The notes beneath the pieces are model-generated. The model saw only the letters and a list, made by a program, of their open reading frames with translations. It was not told where the DNA came from and did not search any database. A DNA stretch of 64,000 nucleotides from Flavobacteriales bacterium (lineage in GTDB: Bacteria; Bacteroidota; Bacteroidia; Flavobacteriales_F; PHOS-HE28). Both the position numbers and the translations under genes were made by a program. Below, one piece after another: positions 24,933-33,838 of this stretch; position 1 is the first letter of the stretch; the number at the start of each line of letters is the position of its first letter. Location: assembly GCA_016702645.1 (NCBI GenBank), contig JADJDP010000053.1:46259-110258 (forward strand), written 5' to 3'.

Positions 24933-26063
24933 ATGAGATCACGGATCGCACTCCTTTCTGTTCTGTTCCCTCTTTTTGCCACTTCACAACAGGTGATCAC
25001 AGGCAGCTTCCTACATGGTGGCCTCCTGCGTGACTACCGCTTGTATATACCTGCGATGTACAACGCCGCCACCCCGGTCCCGGTGGTCTTCAATCTTCAT
25101 GGATACACGAGCAACAACCAACAACAGGAATTCTACGGCGACTTCCGCCCGATCGCCGACACGGCCAACTTCATCATCGCCCACCCCAACGGAACGATCG
25201 ACGGACTGGGCAATCGCGGATGGAACACCTTCGGCGTTTCCTCGGTGGATGACCTGGGTTTCATCACCGCGCTGTTGGACACGATCAGCGCCCAGTACAA
25301 CGTGGATCCCGACCGTGTTTATAGTACCGGCATGAGCAATGGCGGTTTCATGAGCTACGATCTGGCTTGTTTCCGGAGCGACCGTTTCGCGGCTGTCGCC
25401 TCGGTCACGGGCAGTATGATCGTTCCCCGCCTCACAACCTGCGCGGCGAGCCATCCCATGCCGGTCATGCAAATCCATGGCACGGCGGATCCCACGGTCA
25501 GCTACGCGGGTGGCGGAGGCTCGGTGGGCATCGAGGATCTCGTTAGCTATTGGGTGCAATTCAACAATTGCGCAACGGTACCTGCTTTCACAGCAGTGCC
25601 GGACATCAGCACCACGGACGGGTGCACAGCAGAACACTACGTGTACGAGAACGGCGATGCCGGCAGCACTGTGGAGTTCTTCAAGGTCATCGATGGAGGG
25701 CACACCTGGCCGGGAACGGCGTTCGTCCTCGGGGTCACCAACCAGGACTTCAGCGCGAGCAAGGAGATCTGGCGCTTCTTCAGCCAGTATCGCTTGAGTG
25801 AACTGCAGACTGGGATCCGGGAGCCGAATGGGGAAGTCATAACATTCACCATCAGCCCCAACCCATCATCGGGTGCATTCCACATCCGCTTCGAGGAACC
25901 GTTGTTGCGAACCGTAACGCTCACCAATGCGGTCGGCAAGCAGGTGCAGTCCGCTTCCTTCGCCGGAACGGAAGCGGTCATACGCGCTGAAACACCGGGA
26001 GCGTATCTATTGACGATACAGGAAGGGGAGAAGAGGAGTTCGCGACGGGTGGTCCAGTTCTAG
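24933..26063 (+). CDS. Secreted PHB-depolymerase/feruloyl-esterase-like alpha/beta hydrolase with T9SS domain
   Basis: A 376-aa protein with a signal peptide (1-19). The alpha/beta-hydrolase domain shows oxyanion 'NLHGYTSN', nucleophile Ser135 in 'GMSNGGFM', Asp186 in 'IHGTADPT' and His257 in 'DGGHTWPG', the esterase family 1 / poly(3-hydroxybutyrate) depolymerase pattern. The C-terminal 75 residues ('ISPNPSSGAFHIRFEE ... RRVVQF') are a T9SS sorting domain. It should be a secreted polyester or feruloyl-ester hydrolase; which one cannot be decided from sequence. Followed by a strong bidirectional terminator. Confidence 0.9.
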   Translation: MRSRIALLSVLFPLFATSQQVITGSFLHGGLLRDYRLYIPAMYNAATPVPVVFNLHGYTSNNQQQEFYGDFRPIADTANFIIAHPNGTIDGLGNRGWNTFGVSSVDDLGFITALLDTISAQYNVDPDRVYSTGMSNGGFMSYDLACFRSDRFAAVASVTGSMIVPRLTTCAASHPMPVMQIHGTADPTVSYAGGGGSVGIEDLVSYWVQFNNCATVPAFTAVPDISTTDGCTAEHYVYENGDAGSTVEFFKVIDGGHTWPGTAFVLGVTNQDFSASKEIWRFFSQYRLSELQTGIREPNGEVITFTISPNPSSGAFHIRFEEPLLRTVTLTNAVGKQVQSASFAGTEAVIRAETPGAYLLTIQEGEKRSSRRVVQF

Positions 26064-26100
26064 TGCTTGCGCCTGTGGGGGCGGTCGATGGTCGTAAACG

Positions 26101-26132
26101 AAAGAGGCCGCCTCGCAGGAGGCGGCCTCTTT
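26101..26132. terminator. Bidirectional intrinsic terminator
   Basis: A 13-bp perfect inverted repeat (AAAGAGGCCGCCT / AGGCGGCCTCTTT) around a 6-nt loop, with A/T runs at both edges, between two convergent genes. Confidence 0.85.
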
Positions 26133-26148
26133 GCAAAGAACGTTCGGA

Positions 26149-28302
26149 CTATCGGCCCATGATCAGCTTCTGAACGCTGCTGCCGAGCTTGTTCGAGGCC
26201 CGCACCATGTACATTCCTTCGGAAAGTCCGATCTCGCGACCGCTGATCTCGATGTTGGCATCACCACCGAGCGGTTGGTATTTGCCCTGGTGGACCACTG
26301 CGCCACGCAGGTCCGTGACGGTGATCTCCGTTGCATGGGCATCCATACCGATCACCTGAAGGGTGAAGCGATCGTTGCTCGGATTGGGGTAGACGGATAT
26401 GAATCCATCGGTCATGAACTCTTCAACACCAACCGGTACACCGGCCCAAATGTCATCGATGTAAAGATTTCCGGAGAAGCCGCTGCTGACATAGCGGAAA
26501 CGGAAACGCACGTTAGGGGCAAGCAGGGAACCCGGGAGCGAATAGGTCTTCAGTTTCCACTCGCTCGGGGGCTCGGATGTGTTGTTGCCGTTGGTGATCA
26601 GCGCGGTGCCCTCCAAACGACCGCGTAGGAGCCAGCTACGACCGCAATCGGTACTGGATGTGATCTCCAAATACTCGTCCACGGTGTCGATGTCCGTTGC
26701 CGTGGTGTAGTAGGCGTAGCGGAAGCTGAAGGTGGCGCTGGGCGCACCGCTCAGGTTGAACAGCGGGGTGACCAGTTCATCGTAATCGCCCACGTTCACC
26801 GGGTCGATGATATCCAGTGGGTTCTGGTCGGCAGCGTTCAATTTGGCGCAGGCGTTCCCCGTGAATCCACCACCTGTGAAACGTTGGAACGCCGTAACGC
26901 TGTTGTCATAGTTCATCGAGAGGTACGGGTAAAGATCCGTACCGGTCATGGTCTCGAAACTCTCGAAATAAGGGGTTGCACTCACGTCAGCTGCACCGAT
27001 GTATACAGCGTAAGGGTCTGTTTTCGTGGTTGATCCGTATGCGTTGGTCGCTGTCAACGTCACCGTTTTCCAACCCGAGGAACTGAACTGGACCGTTGGG
27101 TTCTGCTGGGTGCTCGTGGATGGAGTGCCATCCTGGAAGGTCCATGACCAAGAGGTCGGGAAAGCCCGCACCGAATTGTCCATGAAGTGGATGGGAATAT
27201 TGGTGCAGGCCAATGGCGGGAAGGGAACCTCCACGTTCGGCCAGTTCAGGCCGGGCTGCGCGTAGAAATCAGCGTCCGGAGCACAGTAGATCTCGGAACC
27301 GATCGCCACGCCTGTTTCCTGCAGGTTCTCCTCTGTCCAAAGGTTGTTGCGCTGAAGACCAACAGCATTGAGGGCCGCACGAGCGCGCTCACGCTGTCCT
27401 TCGGTGAACATCACCGAGCAGTAGGAGTACTCCATGTAGTTCTGCACGTTCTCGGCGATGTTCGGATCGCAATTCTTGGAAGCTGCTTCGTTCGCGCAGA
27501 AGTTCCATCCGCGTGTGAGCGGGGTGTCCTCCACTCCATCGTCCCCGCACTCGGCCGTCATGTGTCCGGGGGGCGCACCTTCCGGCACACCGTTGTTCGA
27601 ACCCCACACGTGCGACAAATTGAGGTAGTGCCCCACCTCGTGTGTTAGCGCCCGGGAAGAGTTCTCATTGCTGGTACCGATGGAACCCGTGTAGTCATTG
27701 AGGATCATGATACCGTCCAACACGGACCATCCTCCGGGGGTGTAATAACCGGCGGCTCCGCTGAGGATACGATCGGTGACCCAAACGTTCATGTACTTCT
27801 CGCGGGGCCAGGGCCTCAGTTTGCTCGTTGATTCACCGCGGAAGGTTTCGATGGTCTGGTGGCGGATAATGCCGGTGGTGCAGTTGCCGGTGGGGTCGCG
27901 GTTCGCGAGCCGGAACTCGATGTCCATGTCGGCTATGATGGGTCGGAAGACCGGCCACACTTCGGAAGTATCCGCGTTCTGCTTTTCGTAGTCGCGGTTC
28001 AGGATGTCCATCGCGTTCAACAATTGCTCATTGGAGATGTTCTCCCGACCCCGCAAGTGCAGGACGTGGAAGACCACGGGGATCATGTAGGTCGGTTCCC
28101 CACCACCGCGATCCACACGGCTGTTGAGCATGAGTTGATGGATCTCCTGGGCAAGCGCTGCTTCCCGCTCCAGGTAGGTGGGGTCTTCCGCGATCAAGCG
28201 GGCGCGTTCCAGATCAGTGCCGCAGAGCACGGGTTGCTGCTGTGCGGTGGCCAAGGTGCCGAGCGAAAGGAGCGACAGGAGGGCGAGTACGTGTCGTTTC
28301 AT
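26149..28302 (-). CDS. Secreted M43 (pappalysin-like) metalloprotease with PKD and T9SS domains
   Basis: A 717-aa protein with a signal peptide (1-20). The zinc site is 'HEVGHYLNLSH' (residues 221-231, H-E-x-x-H-x-x-x-x-x-H) and the Met-turn is 'NVQNYMEYSYCSVMF', both diagnostic for the M43 cytophagalysin/pappalysin group. A PKD-type fold follows ('SWSWTFQDGTPSTSTQQNPTVQF'), then a MAM/jelly-roll-like region ending 'GNLYIDDIWAG', and a T9SS type A domain ('ISVYPNPSNDRFTLQVIG'). A secreted endopeptidase. It ends against the bidirectional terminator. Confidence 0.93.
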   Translation of the reverse strand: MKRHVLALLSLLSLGTLATAQQQPVLCGTDLERARLIAEDPTYLEREAALAQEIHQLMLNSRVDRGGGEPTYMIPVVFHVLHLRGRENISNEQLLNAMDILNRDYEKQNADTSEVWPVFRPIIADMDIEFRLANRDPTGNCTTGIIRHQTIETFRGESTSKLRPWPREKYMNVWVTDRILSGAAGYYTPGGWSVLDGIMILNDYTGSIGTSNENSSRALTHEVGHYLNLSHVWGSNNGVPEGAPPGHMTAECGDDGVEDTPLTRGWNFCANEAASKNCDPNIAENVQNYMEYSYCSVMFTEGQRERARAALNAVGLQRNNLWTEENLQETGVAIGSEIYCAPDADFYAQPGLNWPNVEVPFPPLACTNIPIHFMDNSVRAFPTSWSWTFQDGTPSTSTQQNPTVQFSSSGWKTVTLTATNAYGSTTKTDPYAVYIGAADVSATPYFESFETMTGTDLYPYLSMNYDNSVTAFQRFTGGGFTGNACAKLNAADQNPLDIIDPVNVGDYDELVTPLFNLSGAPSATFSFRYAYYTTATDIDTVDEYLEITSSTDCGRSWLLRGRLEGTALITNGNNTSEPPSEWKLKTYSLPGSLLAPNVRFRFRYVSSGFSGNLYIDDIWAGVPVGVEEFMTDGFISVYPNPSNDRFTLQVIGMDAHATEITVTDLRGAVVHQGKYQPLGGDANIEISGREIGLSEGMYMVRASNKLGSSVQKLIMGR

Positions 28303-28345
28303 AGTGAACAAGGGGTGCTATTGAGATGGTTCTCCAAGGCGGCAC

Positions 28346-28353
28346 GCAAGATA
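28346..28353 (-). promoter_or_regulatory. -7-like promoter box of the M43 protease gene
   Basis: Reads TATCTTGC on the minus strand, close to TAnnTTTG, with a GCC-rich flank, about 43 bp before the ATG. The rest of the 28303-28524 intergenic region shows nothing else I can name. Confidence 0.35.
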
Positions 28354-28524
28354 AGAGCGGCTTCCAATGCACCATACACCTTAACCCGGGCCGTTGTTCG
28401 CGGCCATTGTTGGATCCGGAGGCTTCTTCATCGATGGGTATCGCCTACGCAGCAAGGGTTTGGGACCGGGATGACGACCTGGATCCGGTGGACCGGAATT
28501 GTATAGAATGCACGAAGCTTGGCT

Positions 28525-29712
28525 TTAGTCTGCCGTTTCCAAGGCGTCCTGGATGGCTGCGCAGGCAAGGCGAACTTCCTCTTCCCGTATGACCAATGGC
28601 GGGGCGATCCTGAACGCGGTGGGGCAGGAGAGGAACCAGAACCCCAGGACACCCTTCTCCAAACAGCCCCGGACCACACGGCGCACCAAGTCCGTATTGC
28701 CGAGTTCAACTGCGAGCATGAGCCCCTCACCTCGCACCTCCTGAATGCGGGGGTGAACAAGAAGCTCCTTGAACAGTGCGCCCATGCGCAACGCGTTGGC
28801 CGTCAGGTCATCATGAACGAGTACTTCAAGCGCTGCCGAACCGGCTACGCAAGGCAGCGGATGGCCTCCGAAGGTGGTGATGTGACCCAGCACGGGATCA
28901 CGGGTAAGCAGTTGCATTTGCTCGCGCGACGCGACAAAAGCGCCCATCGGCAGGCCACCTCCAAGTGCTTTCCCCAAGACCAGGATATCCGGAACCACCC
29001 CGAAACGCTCGAAGGCGAACAGCGTCCCTGTCCGCCCGAAGCCGGTCTGCACTTCATCGAAGACGAGCAAGGCACCTGTTCGCTTGCACTGGGTTCCAAG
29101 TGCGCTCATCCAATCCGCGCTTGGCACCCGAACCCCCGCGTCGCCCTGGATCGGTTCCACCACGACCGCGGCTGTGTCTTCGGTAATGAGCGAAAGATCC
29201 TCCGAAGCATTGAAGGTGATGAAGCGCACATCCGGCAGGAGCGGGCGGTTGCGGTACTTCTTGGCCTCGTTCCCGGTGATGCTCAGAGAGCCGTGGGTGC
29301 TTCCGTGGTAGCTCTTGTGGCAACCCACCAAACCTGTGCGACCGGTGATCCTTTTGGCCAGTTTCAGGGCTGCCTCGATCGCTTCGGTACCGCTGTTCAC
29401 GAAGTACACGCTGTCAAGTCCAGCAGGAAGCAGTCCGGTCAGTCGTTCTGCGAAACGCACTTGCGGTTCCTGGACGAACTCGCCATAGGGGATCACATGC
29501 AGGTAGCGATCACATTGGGCCTTGATCGCCTCCACCACCTTCGGGTGCCGATGACCGGTGTTGTTCACCGCGAGCCCCGCCACGAGGTCCAAATATCGCT
29601 TGCCATCCCGGGCTGTGAGCCAGGAACCCTCGGCATGAACGATGTCGAGGGCAATGGGATCCGGGCTCGTTTGCGCGAGGTGATCGAAAAAGGAACTGTG
29701 CAGTGCGTCCAT
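28525..29712 (-). CDS. Class III PLP-dependent aminotransferase (acetylornithine/ornithine type)
   Basis: A 395-aa protein started at 29712 (MDALHSSFFDHLAQ). Class III signatures: 'YFVNSGTEAIEAALKLAKRITGR', 'VEPIQGDAGVRVP', 'LLVFDEVQTGFGRTG' with the PLP-ring Asp, and the Schiff-base Lys in 'LVLGKALGGGLPMGAF'. Such enzymes move an amino group between an omega-amine (acetylornithine, ornithine, 4-aminobutyrate) and 2-oxoglutarate. There is no arginine-biosynthesis gene nearby, so ornithine or another diamine is as likely as acetylornithine. Follows the ECF operon by 35 bp. Confidence 0.9.
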   Translation of the reverse strand: MDALHSSFFDHLAQTSPDPIALDIVHAEGSWLTARDGKRYLDLVAGLAVNNTGHRHPKVVEAIKAQCDRYLHVIPYGEFVQEPQVRFAERLTGLLPAGLDSVYFVNSGTEAIEAALKLAKRITGRTGLVGCHKSYHGSTHGSLSITGNEAKKYRNRPLLPDVRFITFNASEDLSLITEDTAAVVVEPIQGDAGVRVPSADWMSALGTQCKRTGALLVFDEVQTGFGRTGTLFAFERFGVVPDILVLGKALGGGLPMGAFVASREQMQLLTRDPVLGHITTFGGHPLPCVAGSAALEVLVHDDLTANALRMGALFKELLVHPRIQEVRGEGLMLAVELGNTDLVRRVVRGCLEKGVLGFWFLSCPTAFRIAPPLVIREEEVRLACAAIQDALETAD

Positions 29713-29747
29713 GACCTTGGCGGGTGCCAAAGGTCGTGCGCCCAAGC

Positions 29748-30256
29748 CTAGCGGCGCCCTCCTGGCGGCGGCCCCGGACGACCGTCGCGACGTTCTTCCA
29801 TCCGGTCGCGGAACCGCCGCAACACTTCCTTGTTGAAATCGCGCTCGGCCTTGACCAATTGTACGGTCTTGAGCGCGCCGATGCTTTGCTGAAACGTTCG
29901 CTGTAGGTGCGTTCCAGTTCCAATTCCCGTGTGCGGATGTCCAGGCCTTTTGTCAGCATCACTTTCGCAGTGGCTTCCGTCAGGCCACCTTCCTCTTTGC
30001 CGCTCTTGTGCAATTCCCGCATCTCCTTCCGGAGCTTCTCACGGGTATCGTCGTACTCGTTGTAGATGGGCCAGAAGCGTTGCGCTTCTTCCGTGGTGAG
30101 GCCGAGTTTGGTGGTCAGGTAGGCGGTCTTCTGCGCCTTGATCTCCTTCAAGCGTTCCCCGCTCAGGGCGGGCATATCGTCTTCTTGTGCCTGGGCGGCA
30201 AAGGTGGCCGTACACATCAGCAGCAAGAGGATGGGGAGGCGGAAGATGGTGTTCAT
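29748..30256 (-). CDS. Spy/CpxP-like periplasmic protein of an ECF-sigma operon (one-base frameshift near 29886)
   Basis: A signal peptide ('FRLPILLLLMCTATFAAQAQ') precedes an all-alpha mature domain: 'LKEIKAQKTAYLTTKLGLTTEEAQRFWPIYNEYDDTREKLRKEMREL'. After 'RTYSERFSK' the frame breaks. Adding one A to the local AAA restores 'SIGALKTVQLVKAERDFNKEVLRRFRDRMEERR' and a Pro/Gly/Arg tail to a TAG at 29748. The 509-nt span fits one missing base. The layout resembles the LTxxQ/Spy-type periplasmic chaperone or heavy-metal-sensor proteins found third in Bacteroidota ECF operons. The start overlaps the upstream stop (ATGA). Confidence 0.8.
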
Positions 30257-30756
30257 AGTTCTTCGATCAGGAGGTCAAGCGGTAGTTCTTCGTTCTCAAG
30301 GTAGGCGGCCATTTCATCCGCGGAGAAGCTGGCACCGGCCTCACCAAGGAGCGCGGCATCGTCGTCCATCATCGCGAGCAACTCGGCCTCGTCCACGTCG
30401 GCAATGTCCAGGTCCGTGGGGGCGATCGTGATCTCGGCCACGAGCGGCTCGTCCACTTTGGGCACACTGCTGAGCGCGAAGAAGAAGGCGCTGGCAACCA
30501 CCGCGACCACAGCTGTTGCTCCGGCGATGCGCAGCGGAAGGGACAGGTCGCCGATCCATTGGTTGAAACGCGCCCACGGGCTCCTGCGCTGGACTATCCG
30601 GGCTTGCAGCGCGTGCGGGAACTGGTCGAAGAAGCCGTCGGGCACAACGAAAGGGGCCCCCTTCGGTATGGACCGCAGGATCGGGGCGTCTTTCAGTTCG
30701 TCTTGTTCGTGGCGGGCTTGCATTGCGTTCGGGTCTTGGACGGTGAAAGGCCTCAC
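30253..30756 (-). CDS. Single-pass membrane protein, candidate anti-sigma factor
   Basis: A 167-aa protein with a GTG start at 30756 that overlaps the sigma-factor TGA; an ATG 11 codons later is possible. The N-terminal 80 residues are cytoplasmic ('LKDAPILRSIPKGAPFVVPDGFFDQFPHALQARI'), followed by one helix (about 78-96) and an acidic extracytoplasmic tail rich in D/E. It has no zinc-binding anti-sigma motif. The 'P.GFF...P..L..RI' start recurs in proteins encoded next to Bacteroidota ECF sigmas, so an anti-sigma role is inferred from context. Confidence 0.65.
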   Translation of the reverse strand: MRPFTVQDPNAMQARHEQDELKDAPILRSIPKGAPFVVPDGFFDQFPHALQARIVQRRSPWARFNQWIGDLSLPLRIAGATAVVAVVASAFFFALSSVPKVDEPLVAEITIAPTDLDIADVDEAELLAMMDDDAALLGEAGASFSADEMAAYLENEELPLDLLIEEL

Positions 30757-31310
30757 TTGGTTTGATCCGTGGTTACCCAGGATTCGATCTTCTTCACGGC
30801 GATGTGGTAGCTGCTCTTGAGCGCCCCCACACTGGTGCCGGTGATGTCACTGATCTCTTCGTACTTCAGTTCATCGAAGTACTTCATGGTGAAGACCGCC
30901 CGCTGCTTGTCCGGTAGTTTCATGAGGGCCCGTTGAAGTTTCTTCTGGATCAGGTCACCGTTGAAATGCTCACTGCTGTCCAACGTGGTCGTCAACCGCT
31001 CCACCACGCTCTCATCACTGGTGAAGATCCCCTTCTTCAAACTGCGCAAGTGGTTGAGGCATTCGTTGTGGGCGATCCGGTAGAGCCAGCTATAGAGTTT
31101 GCTGTCCTCGCGGAACTTGTCGAGTCCGTTCCACACCTTGATGAAGGTGTTCTGGAGCACGTCCTGCGCCTCATCATGATCCGTGATCATGCGCCGGATG
31201 AAGCTGTACAGTTTCCGCTGGTATTGGCGCACGAGCAGGTTGAAGGCGTAGTGACGGCTCTCCTCCTTGCGGAAGAGCGCGAGCAGTTCGCTATCGCTCA
31301 GTTCGCCCAT
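30753..31310 (-). CDS. ECF-type RNA polymerase sigma-70 factor
   Basis: A 185-aa protein with region 2 'AFNLLVRQYQRKLYSFIRRMITDHDEAQDVLQNTFIKVWNGL' (the D-A-x-D-x-x-Q-x-x-F motif) and 'DSKLYSWLYRIAHNECLNHLR', and region 4 'ALMKLPDKQRAVFTMKYFDELKYEEISDITGTSVGALKSSYHIAVKKI'. It should direct RNA polymerase to a stress regulon. The following membrane and periplasmic genes are coupled by overlaps, forming a signalling triad. Confidence 0.95.
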   Translation of the reverse strand: MGELSDSELLALFRKEESRHYAFNLLVRQYQRKLYSFIRRMITDHDEAQDVLQNTFIKVWNGLDKFREDSKLYSWLYRIAHNECLNHLRSLKKGIFTSDESVVERLTTTLDSSEHFNGDLIQKKLQRALMKLPDKQRAVFTMKYFDELKYEEISDITGTSVGALKSSYHIAVKKIESWVTTDQTK

Positions 31311-31395
31311 GCGTGGAGGTAGTTATGGTTGCCCGGTTGGCAGCGGGTCGAAGCATGTACCTCGATCCACAGGTGCCTCTTGACGATCGGCCGAG

Positions 31396-32344
31396 CTACT
31401 TCCTGAGCAAGACCCGCTGCGCCGCTTTCACGATGTCCGGAGCATCCAAACCGTACTTCTTCAGCAACTGGTCCGGTGTGCCGCTCTCGCCGAAGGAATC
31501 GTTCACCGCCACATACTCCTGCGGGGTGGGTCGCTGTGTCGTGAGCACTTGGGCGATCGCATCGCCCAAGCCACCGAACTTGTTGTGTTCCTCGCAAGTG
31601 ACCGCGCATCCTGTCTTCCCGACCGAAGCTAGGACCGCATCCACGTCCATCGGTTTGATCGTGTGCACGTTGATCACTTCCGCCTTCACTCCCTGCTTGG
31701 CCAGTTCTTCTGCCGCTTGGAGGGCCCGCCATACCAGATGGCCACAGGCGAAGATGCTCACATCGGTCCCCTCGATCGGCGCTGTGCCTTGCCGATCTCG
31801 AAAGGCATGTCAGCAGGAATGAACACAGGCCACTTGGGTCGGCCAAAGCGCAAGTAAACCGGCCCTTCATGCGCTCCGATGGCAATGGTGGCTTGTTTGG
31901 TCTGGTTGTGGTCGCAGGAACGATCACCGTCATTCCCGGCAACATGCGCATGAGGCCGATATCCTCCAGGATCTGGTGCGTGGCACCGTCCTCGCCAAGG
32001 GTAAGGCCCGCGTGGCTGGCGCAGATCTTCACGTTCTTGCCAGCGTAGGCAATGCTCTGCCGGATCTGGTCGTACACACGGCCGGTACTGAAGTTGGCGA
32101 AGGTGCCCGTGAAGGGGATCTTACCGCCGATAGTGAGGCCGGCCGCTATGCCCATCATGTTCGCTTCGGCTATCCCCACCTGGATGAAGCGCTCGGGGAA
32201 CTCCTTCTGGAAGGCGTCCATCTTCAACGACCCGGTTAGATCGGCACAGAGGCCCACGACGTTCGGGTTGGTGCGGCCGAGTTCCAGCAGACCAGCACCG
32301 AAGCCGCTGCGGGTGTCCTTTTGGTCGATAACAGGGTAGCTCAT
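31396..32344 (-). CDS. Transketolase, C-terminal subunit (two one-base frameshifts)
   Basis: The N-terminal part ('TRSGFGAGLLELG', 'FPERFIQVGIAEANMMGIAAGLTIGGKIPFTGTFA', 'ICASHAGLTLGEDGATHQILEDIGLMR') is the pyrimidine-binding domain of transketolase. The frame breaks near 31916 and 31777. Adding one T (minus strand) at each site gives 'VIVPCDHNQTKQATIAIGAHEGPVYLRFGRP', then 'LIEGTDVSIFACGHLVWRALQAAEELA' and the C-terminal domain to 31396. The 949-nt span plus two bases is exactly 317 codons. It pairs with the N-terminal subunit at 33839-34684 in the pentose phosphate pathway. Confidence 0.88.
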
Positions 32345-32347
32345 TTC

Positions 32348-33835
32348 CTAGAAGTTGATGGTGGCCGATCGGCCGCTCTCGATGGTGATGTCCTTGGTTA
32401 TGCTCAGTTCGGTGCGACGTGCACTGCTGCTGCGGTAGATGACCTGGTAGCTACCGGGCAACAACCTGAACTGGTTGCGAAGGGCGGACGGGTCCAAGTC
32501 AGCGACCCACTCCAACACATCGCCCTTCTTTTGGAAGATCGCCCCGGGTCCTGGCGCGCTCGGTTGCACGTTGAGCACTCCCGTTCGTGGAACCACGATC
32601 TCCGTGGTGCGCCCTTGTCCAACCTCCACATCGGGGATCAGAAGTCGAGGTAATGTGAGGACCTCCAGATCGTAGGTGCCCACCCGATAACGTTGCTGTG
32701 TACCGATCTCCTGCGCGAGCAATGTGGGCATTTCGCCTTTGCGGCGAACGATGCAAGCGATCTGCTGGGCATCGGGCGGGCCGCTGCCCATCTTGAGCAG
32801 CAGCGTTCCCATACCGGCGTCCATCCCGATGATGTTGTGTATCCCCGGCCGCACCGTCACGTTCTCCCGGATGGACGGTGGCACCGTATGCGCCACCACG
32901 CGATAGGTGAAGATGGGATCGATGCTGAGCGTATCCGGGATGTTGCGATCATTGAGCGTGTGCTCGAGGTGGTAGCGCATCTGGCCTGTCTTCTGGTCAT
33001 AGAGCGTCACCGGCACGTCGGTTTCCGTGGGCTTGCCGTCCGTCGTCATCAGGCTGATCTGTGCCGTGGTACTGTTCAATGCCTGCGTAACCACCACTTG
33101 CAGCACGTGCTCGAAGAGCTCTGGCGTGCTCGCATCGAAGTAGTTGCCCACGCATTGCAGCGCGAACTTGTCCATCTCCGTGAGGCCGACGCCGATCACG
33201 AAGGGTTTCAGGGTGATCCCCTTCGATTGAAGCGCACGGCTCACCGCGCAGGGGTCCTCGTCACACGCTTCGATACCGTCGGTGATGAGGATGATGACGT
33301 TGCGCACCTTGCGGGTATCGTTGAAGATGATCGGCGGGAAATCCCCGGCTGCCTTCTCCAACGAACGCGCGATCGGAGTCGTTCCCAAACACCGGGTGGC
33401 CATCATTTTTTGTGTGATGGCGGGGATGTTCGTTGGACCGAACGGCACTTCCAACTTCGTGTCATCGCAATCCTGCCTACCCGGCTCGATCCGTGTTTGG
33501 TGACCGTACAGGCGAAGCGCGAGTTCGAGGTCCGGCTGTCCTTCGAGCTGCTTCAGCGACTTCAGCAGGAGCTCCCGGGCGGTATTGATCTTGGGTTGAT
33601 TGCCCCAGAACGCGTTCATGCTGTTGCTCGCATCGAACACGAAGAGCATGCGTGTGAGCGGTGGTTGCGGAGCCGCCTCCTGCGCATGCGTGGCCAAAGG
33701 GCGCATCACCAACAAGGTGGCCAACGCCAATGCGGCGTAGAAGAACGAAGCGGCCAGCGACCGGGTGGGAACGACTTTGCTCATACCGCTGCGGCCGGTG
33801 AAAAACGTGCCACGCTTGGAGCGATCGAAGGTCAT
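32348..33835 (-). CDS. von Willebrand factor A-domain secreted protein
   Basis: A 495-aa protein; an ATG at 33784 (MSKVVPTRSLAASFFYAALALATLL) gives a better-placed signal peptide than the one at 33835. The VWA domain carries an intact MIDAS 'FDASNSM' (D-x-S-x-S), the Thr loop 'CLGTTPIARSLEKAAGDF' and 'VIILITDGIEACDEDPC'. The C-terminal half is beta-rich with several carboxypeptidase-regulatory-like stretches. The role is unknown. It sits 3 bp from each of the two transketolase half-genes and is clearly in their operon, with no obvious functional link. Confidence 0.88.
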   Translation of the reverse strand: MTFDRSKRGTFFTGRSGMSKVVPTRSLAASFFYAALALATLLVMRPLATHAQEAAPQPPLTRMLFVFDASNSMNAFWGNQPKINTARELLLKSLKQLEGQPDLELALRLYGHQTRIEPGRQDCDDTKLEVPFGPTNIPAITQKMMATRCLGTTPIARSLEKAAGDFPPIIFNDTRKVRNVIILITDGIEACDEDPCAVSRALQSKGITLKPFVIGVGLTEMDKFALQCVGNYFDASTPELFEHVLQVVVTQALNSTTAQISLMTTDGKPTETDVPVTLYDQKTGQMRYHLEHTLNDRNIPDTLSIDPIFTYRVVAHTVPPSIRENVTVRPGIHNIIGMDAGMGTLLLKMGSGPPDAQQIACIVRRKGEMPTLLAQEIGTQQRYRVGTYDLEVLTLPRLLIPDVEVGQGRTTEIVVPRTGVLNVQPSAPGPGAIFQKKGDVLEWVADLDPSALRNQFRLLPGSYQVIYRSSSARRTELSITKDITIESGRSATINF

Positions 33836-33838
33836 GGG

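Noticed and set aside
29880..31930. Programmed ribosomal frameshifting in the Spy-like and transketolase genes.
   Set aside because: No slippery heptamer with downstream structure is evident, the shifts go in both directions across the window, and many unrelated genes are affected.
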